Program-made: the position numbers and the translations under genes | Source of the DNA: Oscillospiraceae bacterium | Lineage (GTDB): Bacteria; Bacillota; Clostridia; Oscillospirales; CAG-382 | DNA: 39,599 nucleotides | Direction: 5' to 3' | Assembly: GCA_015065165.1 (NCBI GenBank) | Contig: SVQU01000015.1 | Coordinates: 1 to 39,599 of the forward strand | Notes under the pieces: model-generated | Databases searched by the model: none | Told to the model about the DNA's origin: nothing | What the model saw: the letters and a program-made list of their open reading frames with translations, nothing else | In this document: in pieces, positions 28,549 to 35,521 of the stretch | How positions within the stretch are numbered: position 1 is the stretch's first letter | Layout: every line of letters starts with the position of its first letter

Positions 28549-28662
28549 TGTGGAAAAAGTGGATAAATCGGTGGAAAACTCATACTTGTCCACATCTTTT
28601 CACGAAAAATCAAGGAAAATTCGACATTCGTTGGTGGAAAACTCGGTGGATAAAGTGGAAAA
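28549..28662 (+). other. Cluster of DnaA-box-like nonamers
   Basis: In 114 bp of gene-free DNA there are four nonamers one base away from TGTGGATAA/TTATCCACA (28549-28557, 28558-28566, 28586-28594 inverted, 28645-28653) and three two bases away (28570-28578, 28633-28641, 28654-28662), mostly in one orientation. The tract is AT-rich. This is the make-up of a replication origin or DnaA-titration site; dnaA and dnaN are not in the window. Confidence 0.5.
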
Positions 28663-28712
28663 CTATATTCCATAACGCAATTACGCAACCTGATTATGTC
28701 AACTTGAAGCCT

Positions 28713-28740
28713 GTATATTTTGGTGAATATACACCTTTTT
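28713..28740 (+). terminator. AT-rich hairpin with T run
   Basis: GTATATT (28713-28719) and AATATAC (28726-28732) enclose TTGGTG and are followed by ACC and a T run. It could end a transcript entering from the left, but no gene is seen directly upstream. Confidence 0.4.
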
Positions 28741-28820
28741 TGGGAATATAAAAACGCCGTCTGATTTGTCAATTTACACAATTGCAAAGGACAGCTTTTT
28801 CGGGCAAATTTTTATATAAA

Positions 28821-28858
28821 AAATACACCCTGAAAACGGTTGGTTTTCGGGTGTATTT
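28821..28858 (-). terminator. Terminator of the DUF6062 gene
   Basis: AAATACACCC (28821-28830) pairs with GGGTGTATTT (28849-28858), continued by GAAAAC/GTTTTC after one bulged base. On the minus strand a T-rich tract follows. It lies 18 bp past the stop of the leftward gene. Confidence 0.85.
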
Positions 28859-28876
28859 GTTGTTTGATTTATTGGG

Positions 28877-29572
28877 TTATTTAACGGTATCCTCGCCGTT
28901 TAAGAACTTAAGGCTTCGCTCTACCGAATCCTTGGATTCCCCCCAAGGGAGAGAATCGAAACGGTAATCGAACTTCTTGCAGAAAAGGGATACGTCATCC
29001 TTTAGGCTGTCCAGATAAGCGCAAACCTTTTCGTTGGCGGCGCGTACCAAATCGGCATAATTTTCCTTGCCCAAAACCTTTTTGGCGGCAAGAACAAAAC
29101 GGCGGTAATGGGGCAGACAGAAATAACGCACCTCACCAAAGGAATTGCGGAAATCCTTTTCTTCATCGAACAAATGCGCCGCTGTGGTGAAATATTTGGC
29201 ATATTTTTCCTCGATTCTGTCGCAGACGTAACAGCTGTGCTCTAACCTTTCGATACGCTCTGTACTTTTCGCCCCGATATCGCGGGAAAAGATATTGCCC
29301 AGCTTTATTTCCTTTTTTAATGATTCCAAATGGCTTTCCAAAATAAGCCCCAAGCCAAGGCGGTTTTTCATTTCGAACATTCTTGCATAATGGGCAGAGC
29401 AAAAGCCTTTTTCGTTGGTAAGCTGACGAATTTCAGGCTCCATCATAGATGCGCCCAAAATTAGCTCAAGCTCGTTTTGCTCTAATTTTTCGAACATAGC
29501 GCAAAAAGGACATTTATGCTTGTTTTCGGCGAATGCCTCGGTAACGGGTATTGTATATATATGTTCTTTCAA
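28877..29572 (-). CDS. DUF6062 family cysteine-rich protein
   Basis: 231 residues, no signal or membrane segment. Cysteine/histidine pairs recur: CPFC, GFCSAHY, CYVCDRI and FCLPHY, a pattern that suggests two metal-binding sites, each formed by a CxxC and a CxxH. The middle is helical (LEQNELELILGASMMEPEIR). I assign DUF6062 from this pattern and the start KEHIYTIPVTEAF; function unknown. TTG at 29572 is preferred because AAAGGAG lies 8 nt upstream and the family start fits; an ATG at 29602 adds ten residues that include the ribosome site. Confidence 0.72.
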   Translation of the reverse strand: MKEHIYTIPVTEAFAENKHKCPFCAMFEKLEQNELELILGASMMEPEIRQLTNEKGFCSAHYARMFEMKNRLGLGLILESHLESLKKEIKLGNIFSRDIGAKSTERIERLEHSCYVCDRIEEKYAKYFTTAAHLFDEEKDFRNSFGEVRYFCLPHYRRFVLAAKKVLGKENYADLVRAANEKVCAYLDSLKDDVSLFCKKFDYRFDSLPWGESKDSVERSLKFLNGEDTVK

Positions 29573-29635
29573 AATATCAACTCCTTTTCTATATTCTAAC
29601 ATAAATTCAACAGAATTACAAGGAAAATAACAATT

Positions 29636-30460
29636 ATGAAATTATACGGCATAGGAAACGACCTTTTGCTTTGCGAAACAAATAATTTCGACCCCTTTAT
29701 TTCCTGCGAATGCGGTCAATGCTTTCGTTTTGAGAAAATAAGCGAGGACGAATATAGCCTTGTGGCTTGCCACCGCAACCTTATAATCTCCCGCCACAAG
29801 GACGGCTGGCTGTTTAAGGATATGACAGAAGCCGAATTTTTGGAAAGCTTTGTGCCCTATTTTGATTTAGATAGAGATTACGGCGAAATTATAAAAAGCT
29901 TTGCCTTTGACGAGCCTATTTCAAAAGCCGCCACGGTTGGGGGCGGTATACGAATTTTCCGCCAAGACCCTTGGGAAACCTTAATTTCCTTTATCATTTC
30001 CCAAAACAACAACATTCCCCGTATTAAAAAGATTATTAATTCCCTTTGTCAGCTTCTTGGTGAGGAGAAAAACGGGATTTACACCTTTCCCACCCCCTCA
30101 CAAATCTACCAAGCGGGGGTTGAGGGCCTTGCCCCTATAAAAAGCGGTTTTCGGGCGAAATATATTTTCGATGCCGCAAGCAAGGTTATTTCCGGCGAGG
30201 TTTCTTTAGACCGTGTGGCGGTTTGCGGTTATGAATCCGCATTAACCGAGCTTAAGCTTATTAAGGGCGTTGGGGACAAGGTGGCAAACTGTGTTTTGCT
30301 TTTCGGCTTTGGATATTACGAGGCGTTCCCCATTGACGTTTGGGTTAAGCGTGTTATATCCGAGCATTACCCCAACGGTTTAGACCCAAAAACCCTTGGA
30401 AAATATGCGGGAATCGCCCAACAATATTTGTTCCACGCACAAAGGAATAATCCGATTTAA
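29636..30460 (+). CDS. 8-oxoguanine DNA glycosylase, OGG1 type
   Basis: 274 residues. The N-terminal OGG domain has CECGQCFRFEKI; the helix-hairpin-helix is LKLIKGVGDKVANCVLLFGFG with the catalytic lysine in GDK, and the catalytic aspartate is in AFPIDVWVKRVI. The asparagine-rich SFIISQNNNIPRIKKII is typical. OGG removes 8-oxoguanine (and cuts the backbone) in base-excision repair. With nth at 16.1 kb, two glycosylases for oxidative lesions lie in this window. It is divergent from DUF6062 with a short shared gap. Confidence 0.93.
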   Translation: MKLYGIGNDLLLCETNNFDPFISCECGQCFRFEKISEDEYSLVACHRNLIISRHKDGWLFKDMTEAEFLESFVPYFDLDRDYGEIIKSFAFDEPISKAATVGGGIRIFRQDPWETLISFIISQNNNIPRIKKIINSLCQLLGEEKNGIYTFPTPSQIYQAGVEGLAPIKSGFRAKYIFDAASKVISGEVSLDRVAVCGYESALTELKLIKGVGDKVANCVLLFGFGYYEAFPIDVWVKRVISEHYPNGLDPKTLGKYAGIAQQYLFHAQRNNPI

Positions 30461-30486
30461 CGTGATTTTGTGTGATATGTGGCGAG

Positions 30487-30548
30487 CAGTCGAGGAAAAT
30501 GAGTTCCCCTAAAAATCTTGTATTTGTAGGGACAGGCGTCCTCGACTG
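30487..30548 (+). repeat. Inverted-repeat intergenic element
   Basis: CAGTCGAGGA (30487-30496) and TCCTCGACTG (30539-30548) are perfect inverted 10-bp arms 42 bp apart. Inside, CCCCTA and TAGGG can pair, and GGACAG pairs with CTGTCC overlapping the right arm, so two foldings compete. It resembles small repetitive (REP/MITE-like) elements; copy number is unknown. Confidence 0.5.
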
Positions 30549-30611
30549 TCCGTTATGTAGCAAAATCTCTATGACTCTCATAATCTTTAAGTAGTGAAGG
30601 GAGGCATTGCA

Positions 30612-30701
30612 ATGGGCTGTTTTGATTCGTTCTTCGGCAACAATAATTGCTGCTGGATCATCATTCTTATCGCTATCATTATTCTTTGCTGCTGCGGCTA
30701 A
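30612..30701 (+). CDS. 29-residue cysteine-rich membrane peptide
   Basis: An ATG with a textbook AGGGAGG site 8-9 nt upstream opens 29 codons: MGCFDSFFGNNNCCW, then a hydrophobic helix (IIILIAIIIL) and CCCG at the end. Six of 29 residues are cysteine, placed on both sides of the membrane segment. Small Cys-rich single-helix peptides of this kind are known in Clostridia, some labelled high-cysteine proteins, without known function. It stands alone and is followed by a hairpin and a terminator, which supports a real gene. Palmitoyl-like modification, metal binding or spore-coat use are all open. Confidence 0.7.
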   Translation: MGCFDSFFGNNNCCWIIILIAIIILCCCG

Positions 30702-30726
30702 ACCGCAATAGAAAGAAATTACCTTT

Positions 30727-30745
30727 AAGGCGAACCGTTCGCCTT
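30727..30745 (+). other. Hairpin behind the small peptide gene
   Basis: AAGGCGAA and TTCGCCTT enclose CCG. The 8-bp stem is stable but is not directly followed by a T run; it may protect the 3' end of the small mRNA. Confidence 0.5.
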
Positions 30746-30812
30746 GTGATGTGCATAATTTTTTCGCGGGGCGGAATCCTTTGGTTTTCGCCCTGCAATT
30801 ACCCCAAAAAAC

Positions 30813-30842
30813 AAAACGCTTCCCACAAAGGAAGCGTTTTTT
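30813..30842. terminator. Bidirectional terminator
   Basis: An 11-bp stem (AAAACGCTTCC, 30813-30823, with GGAAGCGTTTT, 30830-30840), 6-nt loop, A-rich on one side and T-rich on the other. It serves the small peptide gene and the convergent CBM9-like gene. Confidence 0.9.
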
Positions 30843-30855
30843 GTTATATTTAAAA

Positions 30856-31452
30856 TTAATCTTCGATTTTAAAAGTACCGAAGAATTCGGGACGGTGGAA
30901 ATCGGGGGTGGGGTTATCGATAGGCGCCCACATACCAAAGTGGGGAATTTCGGTTTCATCACCGCATTTATAAAAATTACCCTTAAAGCTTTCGCCTCTG
31001 CCAAAGCTGAATTTACCGAAAAGCTTACCGATAAGGTCGTTAGAGAAGAAAACCTCAACGCTCCATTTATCTTCCTCTTTGGTAGCTTTAACTCTGGGAA
31101 GGGGGGCAAGCATATTTATAGGAGTTTTGTTTGCGCGGTCGGAACGAACTGCGGCAAGGAAAGAGCCGTTGGAGTTCATTTCGAAGTTCATATATTTATC
31201 GCCGTTATCGAAGTTTACGAAAAATTCAAGACAGCTGTCTTTATAAACAGGGTCGTTAAATCTTGCGGTATATTCCGCCTTGGGATTGGATTCTACAGCG
31301 GTCATACGCAAAGCAAAGCCTTTGCCCTCGACGTAAATTAACTGACCGTAAGCCTCGGGGGTATAACCCTCTGTCCATTTATAATTTGAAATCATTGCCT
31401 TTTCGGCACGGGAAAAATCGATTTCCTGTTCCACACGAACAAGGTATTCCAT
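30856..31452 (-). CDS. CBM9-like carbohydrate-binding protein (cytosolic form)
   Basis: 198 residues of the CBM9-like family, with the pattern FNDPVYKDSCLEFFVNFDNGDKYMNFE, SVEVFF and a closing FHRPEFFGTFKIED. There is no signal peptide, so it is a stand-alone intracellular form. It has no catalytic module. The ATG at 31452 has GGAGG 8 nt upstream; an upstream extension to 31566 crosses the promoter. The ligand is unknown. Confidence 0.78.
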   Translation of the reverse strand: MEYLVRVEQEIDFSRAEKAMISNYKWTEGYTPEAYGQLIYVEGKGFALRMTAVESNPKAEYTARFNDPVYKDSCLEFFVNFDNGDKYMNFEMNSNGSFLAAVRSDRANKTPINMLAPLPRVKATKEEDKWSVEVFFSNDLIGKLFGKFSFGRGESFKGNFYKCGDETEIPHFGMWAPIDNPTPDFHRPEFFGTFKIED

Positions 31453-31489
31453 AAATAAATCCTCCGTTTTTTGGATATTTTCTTCCTTT

Positions 31490-31518
31490 ATTTTATTACA
31501 TCCTTTCCCTTTTGTCAA
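31490..31518 (-). promoter_or_regulatory. Promoter of the CBM9-like gene
   Basis: On the minus strand TTGACA (31518-31513), 17-bp spacer, TAAAAT (31495-31490), about 38 bp before the start codon. Confidence 0.75.
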
Positions 31519-31575
31519 GAAGGAGATGAAACAATCGAATTGTATAAAATTTTTGTAAACATACACCTTGTCCCC

Positions 31576-31604
31576 TTGTTTTTGACGATAAGTTGGAGTA
31601 TAAT
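31576..31604 (+). promoter_or_regulatory. Promoter of the tyrosine recombinase gene
   Basis: TTGTTT (31576-31581), 17-bp spacer, TATAAT (31599-31604), 35 bp before the ATG. It diverges from the CBM9-like promoter. Confidence 0.6.
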
Positions 31605-31638
31605 CCCTTTGTACGAAATTTCAAGGACGGTGAATTTA

Positions 31639-32631
31639 ATGTTAACCAATCTGCCTGAGCCTTTAATTACCTTTGCAGGTTATAAAACCTCTATACAAAA
31701 CTGCTCGAAGCTTACCGTTAGCGAATATATAAACGATTTGGTTTTGTTCTTTAGATATATAATAACCGCAAGAAGCGGCAAGAACCCCGAAAAAATCGAT
31801 ATGAAAACCGTTTCCCTTGCGTCATTGGATTATGATTTGGCGGGTTCGGTAAGAACCGACGAGATTTACGGATATATGCTTTATCTCGCCCAAGGGAGAG
31901 AAAACGGGGTTAGGATTCGTGCCCGCCGTCTTTCGGCGATAAAGGCGTTTTATAAATATCACACGGTTAAATCCCGTAGGATTGCCGAAAACCCCGCAAA
32001 GGATATCGACAGCCCCACGGTTAAACCCGCGTTGCCGAAATATTTGTCCTTGGAGGAAAGCATTGCTTTGTTGGAAAGCGTACCCAAGGACAATCCCAAT
32101 TATCAAAGAGATTATTGCATTTTAACATTGTTTTTAAACTGCGGAATGCGTCTTTCGGAGTTGGTGGGCATTAACCTTGCGGACATCGAAAGTGATTTAT
32201 CCAAGCTTGTTGTTACCGGTAAGGGCAACAAAATGCGCGTGGTTTATCTTAATGGCGCGTGCAAGGCGGCTTTAAGAGATTATCTTTCGGTGAGAGAGCA
32301 AAACGCCACAAAATTCGGTCAGCCGATTATTGATAAAAACGCGCTGTTTTTAAGCTCGCGCAGGAAAAGAATTTCTAACCAGATGGTTCAAACCCTTATT
32401 TACGAATACCTTGACAAGGCAGGTCTTGGGGGCAGAGGTCTTTCTGTTCACAAACTGCGCCACACCGCCGCTACGTTAATGTACGGCGACGGCGAGGGTG
32501 TTGATATTTTAACACTGCAAAACATTTTGGGACATCAACAGCTTACCACCACCCAAATTTACACCCACCTTTCAAACAAAAAGATGGAAGAGGCGGCAGA
32601 AATGAATCCTCTTGCGAAAATTAAAAAATAG
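31639..32631 (+). CDS. Tyrosine recombinase, XerC/XerD type
   Basis: 330 residues. An N-terminal SAM-like core-binding domain (LTVSEYINDLVLFFRYI) is followed by the catalytic domain with Arg in NCGMRLSELVGI, LSVHKLRHTAATLMY (His, Arg), and GHQQLTTTQIYTHL with the nucleophilic tyrosine. All R-K-H-R-H-Y positions look filled (lysine in VTGKGNKMR). It sits among housekeeping genes 2 kb before ssrA and is most like a chromosomal-dimer recombinase. It is not next to the attachment site, so it is unlikely to be the prophage integrase. An ORF extension upstream of 31639 covers the promoter and is rejected. Confidence 0.88.
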   Translation: MLTNLPEPLITFAGYKTSIQNCSKLTVSEYINDLVLFFRYIITARSGKNPEKIDMKTVSLASLDYDLAGSVRTDEIYGYMLYLAQGRENGVRIRARRLSAIKAFYKYHTVKSRRIAENPAKDIDSPTVKPALPKYLSLEESIALLESVPKDNPNYQRDYCILTLFLNCGMRLSELVGINLADIESDLSKLVVTGKGNKMRVVYLNGACKAALRDYLSVREQNATKFGQPIIDKNALFLSSRRKRISNQMVQTLIYEYLDKAGLGGRGLSVHKLRHTAATLMYGDGEGVDILTLQNILGHQQLTTTQIYTHLSNKKMEEAAEMNPLAKIKK

Positions 32632-32654
32632 TTCGTTATATATGGAGAAAACAA

Positions 32655-33380
32655 ATGATAGAAAAGACAATCGCTGTTGCAAGCTTTGACGTTTACCCCA
32701 ACAGCACAATTAAACCCTCGGCGCTTCAGCATTATATGCAACAGCTGGCGCGGGAGGATTGCGACCAGATGGGATATACATATAAAGTTATGCGGGACAT
32801 AAATATGGTTTTCGTTATGACTAAATTGGGCATTTCTGTTGAAAAGCCTGTGTCTGCCTATGACGTTTTAACCGTAAAAACCTATCAAAACCGCGTTTCG
32901 GGCATTACCTGGGAACGTGAATTTGAATTTTACCGCAACGGCGAGGAGATTATTCACGCCACAACCCAATGGGTGGTGGTTAAATATGACACCCGCCAAA
33001 TTGTGCGCCCAAGGGATTTCCCCTTTGGAATAAACTCTCTGGAAAAGGAATGTAACCACATTCCCCTGCCCCGAAATATCGATTGTACGGGTTGTACCGA
33101 GGCGGGTCAGCGAGTTGTCAGACTTTCGGATTTGGACGAAAACGACCATTTGAACAACTGTGTATATTCTGACATTTCTATGGATATAATCCCCTATAAC
33201 AGAAAAGAGGATTTTGTTAAAGAGGTTGTAATTATCTTTAGACAAGAGGCAAGAATTGACGAAACCTTAAATCTCTCGCTTTGCGAAAAAGAGGGCGGTT
33301 TCGCCATAAGCGCATATAATTCTACAGCAGATAAACCCTGCTTCGAAGCAAAAATCACCTTGGGTAAAATTAGCGGTTGA
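32655..33380 (+). CDS. Acyl-ACP thioesterase
   Basis: 241 residues, two tandem hot-dog halves of the FatA/FatB (PF01643) family, which release fatty acids from acyl carrier protein. The first half has DVYPNSTIKPSALQHYMQQL and the second the conserved LSDLDENDHLNNCVYSD with the Asp, His and Asn positions of the active site. In anaerobic gut bacteria this family releases medium-chain or hydroxylated fatty acids. It follows the recombinase by 23 bp. Confidence 0.9.
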   Translation: MIEKTIAVASFDVYPNSTIKPSALQHYMQQLAREDCDQMGYTYKVMRDINMVFVMTKLGISVEKPVSAYDVLTVKTYQNRVSGITWEREFEFYRNGEEIIHATTQWVVVKYDTRQIVRPRDFPFGINSLEKECNHIPLPRNIDCTGCTEAGQRVVRLSDLDENDHLNNCVYSDISMDIIPYNRKEDFVKEVVIIFRQEARIDETLNLSLCEKEGGFAISAYNSTADKPCFEAKITLGKISG

Positions 33381-33405
33381 TTTTTGGTTTTCTCTGTGTT
33401 AAAAT
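33377..33405 (+). promoter_or_regulatory. Promoter of smpB
   Basis: TTGATT (33377-33382), 17-bp spacer, TAAAAT (33400-33405). The -35 box overlaps the stop region of the thioesterase gene. Confidence 0.6.
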
Positions 33406-33453
33406 ACATAAGACTTTGGTATGACTTTATTTTAAGGAGGTTCTTTGTCGGAT

Positions 33454-33903
33454 ATGAGACGGGACGTTGCAAGTAACCGCGCCGCTTATCACGAATATTT
33501 TGTTATCGAAAAGTTCGAAGCCGGCATTGAGCTTTTCGGTACCGAGGTTAAATCACTTCGCGGCGGCAGAGTTAATTTAAAGGATTCTTTTTGCCGTATC
33601 GACAAGGGCGAGCTTATGGTTTACGGTATGCATATAAGCCCTTACGAGCAGGGCAATATTTTTAACCGCGACCCATACAGACCGCGCAAACTTTTGATGC
33701 ACCGCAAGGAGATTGACAGACTTTTCGGCGCAGTTGGACAAAAGGGTTATTCTTTAATTCCCCTTTCTATTTATTTCAGCGGACGCTGGGCGAAAATGGA
33801 ACTTGGGCTTTGCAAGGGCAAAAAGCTTTATGACAAACGCGCCACCGAAGCCGAAAAAACCGCAAAGCGCGAAATGGAACGGGCAGACAAGGGTAATTAT
33901 TAA
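33454..33903 (+). CDS. smpB: SsrA-binding protein
   Basis: SmpB binds tmRNA and brings it to stalled ribosomes. 149 residues from the ATG at 33454 with the conserved [46 protein letters not shown] and the basic C-terminal tail [27 protein letters not shown] lies 13 nt before this ATG but only 4 nt before an in-frame TTG at 33445; either could be used. Its RNA partner ssrA is encoded 0.7 kb downstream. Confidence 0.96.
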   Translation: MRRDVASNRAAYHEYFVIEKFEAGIELFGTEVKSLRGGRVNLKDSFCRIDKGELMVYGMHISPYEQGNIFNRDPYRPRKLLMHRKEIDRLFGAVGQKGYSLIPLSIYFSGRWAKMELGLCKGKKLYDKRATEAEKTAKREMERADKGNY

Positions 33904-34571
33904 TGGCAACCTGGATAATGCACCTCCGCGTGGCGGAAAAGCTGTTAAACCAAACGGCTTTAGCCGAATTTTTTAAGGATATCGACGAAAAGGCGTATTA
34001 CGTGGGTTCAATCGCCCCCGACAGCGGTACAATGGTGGGTGAATTCACCTATATCCCCCCGAAGGATACCTCCCATTGGAAGCGGGATGAGGTCAGCTAT
34101 GACCAACGTTTTCTTGATAACCGCGAATTTTACGTTAAATATTATCTTGATGAACCCGATTTGTTTAAAAAATCGCTGTTTTTGGGATATTATTTACATA
34201 TTCTTACCGATACTATCTACGTGCGAGATATAATTCACCCCTATATCGACAAAATGGGCAAGCCCTTTTGGCGGGAAAATATTTTAGGCATCCGCAAGGG
34301 TTGGTATGAAATCGATTTTCGTTTTATTGCCAACAACCCAAATTACCGCCCATTTGCTTTGCTTAAAGAGGTAAAGCCTTTTGAGAATTCATATCTTGAT
34401 TATTTTGGAAAGACCGATATTTACAACAGGGTTCAAAACGCTATAGAGCTTTATTCTAACCCTAAAACAGACCCAAAATGCGAATTTTTCACCCATCCCG
34501 AAGAATATACGGATGAATTAATCGATAAAATGGTTGATGAAATAAGCCAATTTGTTTTAAATAATAAATAG
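33903..34571 (+). CDS. Zinc-dependent phospholipase C-like protein
   Basis: 222 residues with the pattern of the zinc-dependent phospholipase C family (PF00882): WIMHLRVAEKLL at the N-terminus (His), VGSIAPDSG (Asp), DTSHWKRDE (His) and FLGYYLHILTDTIY (His, Asp), which together would form a metal site. No signal peptide is present, so it acts inside the cell if at all, and true phospholipase activity is not assured. It overlaps the smpB stop (TAATG) and ends 23 bp before the mature tmRNA, an arrangement that links all three in one transcript. Confidence 0.82.
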   Translation: MATWIMHLRVAEKLLNQTALAEFFKDIDEKAYYVGSIAPDSGTMVGEFTYIPPKDTSHWKRDEVSYDQRFLDNREFYVKYYLDEPDLFKKSLFLGYYLHILTDTIYVRDIIHPYIDKMGKPFWRENILGIRKGWYEIDFRFIANNPNYRPFALLKEVKPFENSYLDYFGKTDIYNRVQNAIELYSNPKTDPKCEFFTHPEEYTDELIDKMVDEISQFVLNNK

Positions 34572-34589
34572 CAGTGTTAATAACACTGC
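34571..34589 (+). other. Hairpin directly in front of tmRNA
   Basis: GCAGTGTT (34571-34578) and AACACTGC (34582-34589) enclose AAT, five bases before the tmRNA 5' end. It has no T run, so it is a better candidate for guiding 5' processing than for termination. Confidence 0.55.
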
Positions 34590-34594
34590 CTCGT

Positions 34595-34947
34595 GGGGGC
34601 GTAAAGGTTTCGACGGGGATTTTGAAACGGAGTAAGCGAGCGGAAGCGCATAACTTCCTTAAAATGTGCAACTTTAAAATTAAACGCTAACAATAACAAA
34701 TTAGCAGTAGCTGCCTAACCGCAGCTACCGTCGTACCGAGTAGTACCGCGGATTCGGATACGGCGTCACTTAGCGGTGAACGTGTGTTGGGCAAAGCTTT
34801 GAGCCCTTCCATGAACTAATGAAGCTACCGGCCTTGTAAGCCTGCCTTTCGGCATACAAGGTGGGGAATCCTAAAGAAAGGCTGCGCTCGGAGAAAGCAC
34901 CGCGGATAGGTTTTCGGACAGGGGTTCGATTCCCCTCGCCTCCACCA
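34595..34947 (+). ncRNA. ssrA: Transfer-messenger RNA
   Basis: tmRNA rescues stalled ribosomes and adds a degradation tag. The 5' end GGGGGCGTAAAGGTTTCGAC pairs (7 bp, one G-U) with CGCCTCC before the terminal ACCA; the T arm GGTTCGATTCC is intact. The tag frame starts at GCT (34686) and reads ANNNKLAVAA before TAA (34716-34718), a typical hydrophobic ending. The pseudoknot-rich middle follows. 353 nt, normal size. The encoded CCA is present. Foreign DNA begins directly at its 3' end. Confidence 0.97.
34923..34947 (+). other. Probable left attachment site (attL) in the 3' end of ssrA
   Basis: The T arm and acceptor 3' half of tmRNA (GGTTCGATTCC through CACCA) are a classical target of phage and island integrases. 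Phage-type genes start just after it. The matching repeat at the other end would lie outside the window, so the exact core cannot be given. Confidence 0.45.
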
Positions 34948-35007
34948 TAACAAACGCATACGAACTCTGTATAACATGGTACAAGGGCGTATTTGCGATC
35001 AACATAG

Positions 35008-35046
35008 AAATACCGCAGAGGTGAAAACCCTCTGCGGTATTTTTTT
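35008..35046. terminator. Terminator between tmRNA and the prophage genes
   Basis: A 14-bp perfect stem (AAATACCGCAGAGG, 35008-35021, with 35029-35042), 7-nt loop, then a T run on the plus strand and A-rich flanks on the other. It can stop tmRNA read-through and the leftward phage transcript. Confidence 0.92.
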
Positions 35047-35269
35047 ATATTTCATACTCACTCAGCCAGTCTGCGAACTCCTCAAGTATATCATCACTCA
35101 CACCGAGCCAACCGGCACAATACTTACTCTCTGAAAAATCACCGTACAGCTCTTCAACTGTATTAGGCTGTATTTGAAGGCTACCGTGTTCATTAAGGTA
35201 AGCAAGTATTTTTCTCATATCTTCAGGGTATCTAAATTCTGAGTTGACATACGGAACATACACTCTCAA
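35045..35269 (-). CDS. Small phage-region protein, 74 aa
   Basis: An acidic protein of 74 residues with no family I recognise (RVYVPYVNSEFRYPEDMRKI, ending GVSDDILEEFADWLSEYEI). TTG at 35269 is preferred since AAAGGAGG lies 8 nt upstream; a GTG at 35278 overlaps that site. It is the last gene of the leftward cluster. No signal or membrane segment. Confidence 0.6.
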   Translation of the reverse strand: MRVYVPYVNSEFRYPEDMRKILAYLNEHGSLQIQPNTVEELYGDFSESKYCAGWLGVSDDILEEFADWLSEYEI

Positions 35270-35296
35270 TGTATTCACCTCCTTTGTGTAGCTTTG

Positions 35297-35521
35297 TCAA
35301 TCAACAAAAGTTTTTCTGCGAATATCCCACAGACCGAAGTACCTACCGTTCATGTACACCTTGTACCTCTGAAACACGCAGGGCTTTATTGTGAGCCTGT
35401 GTTTCTCAAGGTTGTACCCAAAGAGTTGTACAGCCTCTGAGATTTGCTTTTCAATTTCTACCACACGCTTGACCGCCTCAATGGTAATATGCTTTTTCAT
35501 AACAATAGTTGTTTCTCTCAT
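35297..35521 (-). CDS. Small phage-region protein, 74 aa
   Basis: A basic protein of 74 residues (MRETTIVMKKHITIEAVKRV, then PCVFQRYKVYMNGRYFGLWD). The C-terminal half looks like a compact beta hairpin of a nucleic-acid-binding type, but this is only impression. Its ATG overlaps the stop of the methylase-like gene by 4 nt (ATGA), so translation is coupled. Function unknown. Confidence 0.65.
   Translation of the reverse strand: MRETTIVMKKHITIEAVKRVVEIEKQISEAVQLFGYNLEKHRLTIKPCVFQRYKVYMNGRYFGLWDIRRKTFVD

Noticed and set aside
28548..28751. 67-codon Trp/Lys-rich open frame after tsaD
   Set aside because: Its composition comes from the repeated GTGGAAAA/GTGGATAA words of the DnaA-box-like cluster; no ribosome site and no plausible protein.
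31639..32631. Tyrosine recombinase as integrase of the ssrA prophage
   Set aside because: It lies 2 kb on the chromosomal side of the attachment site among housekeeping genes with its own promoter; a Xer-type host role is more likely. Not fully excluded.
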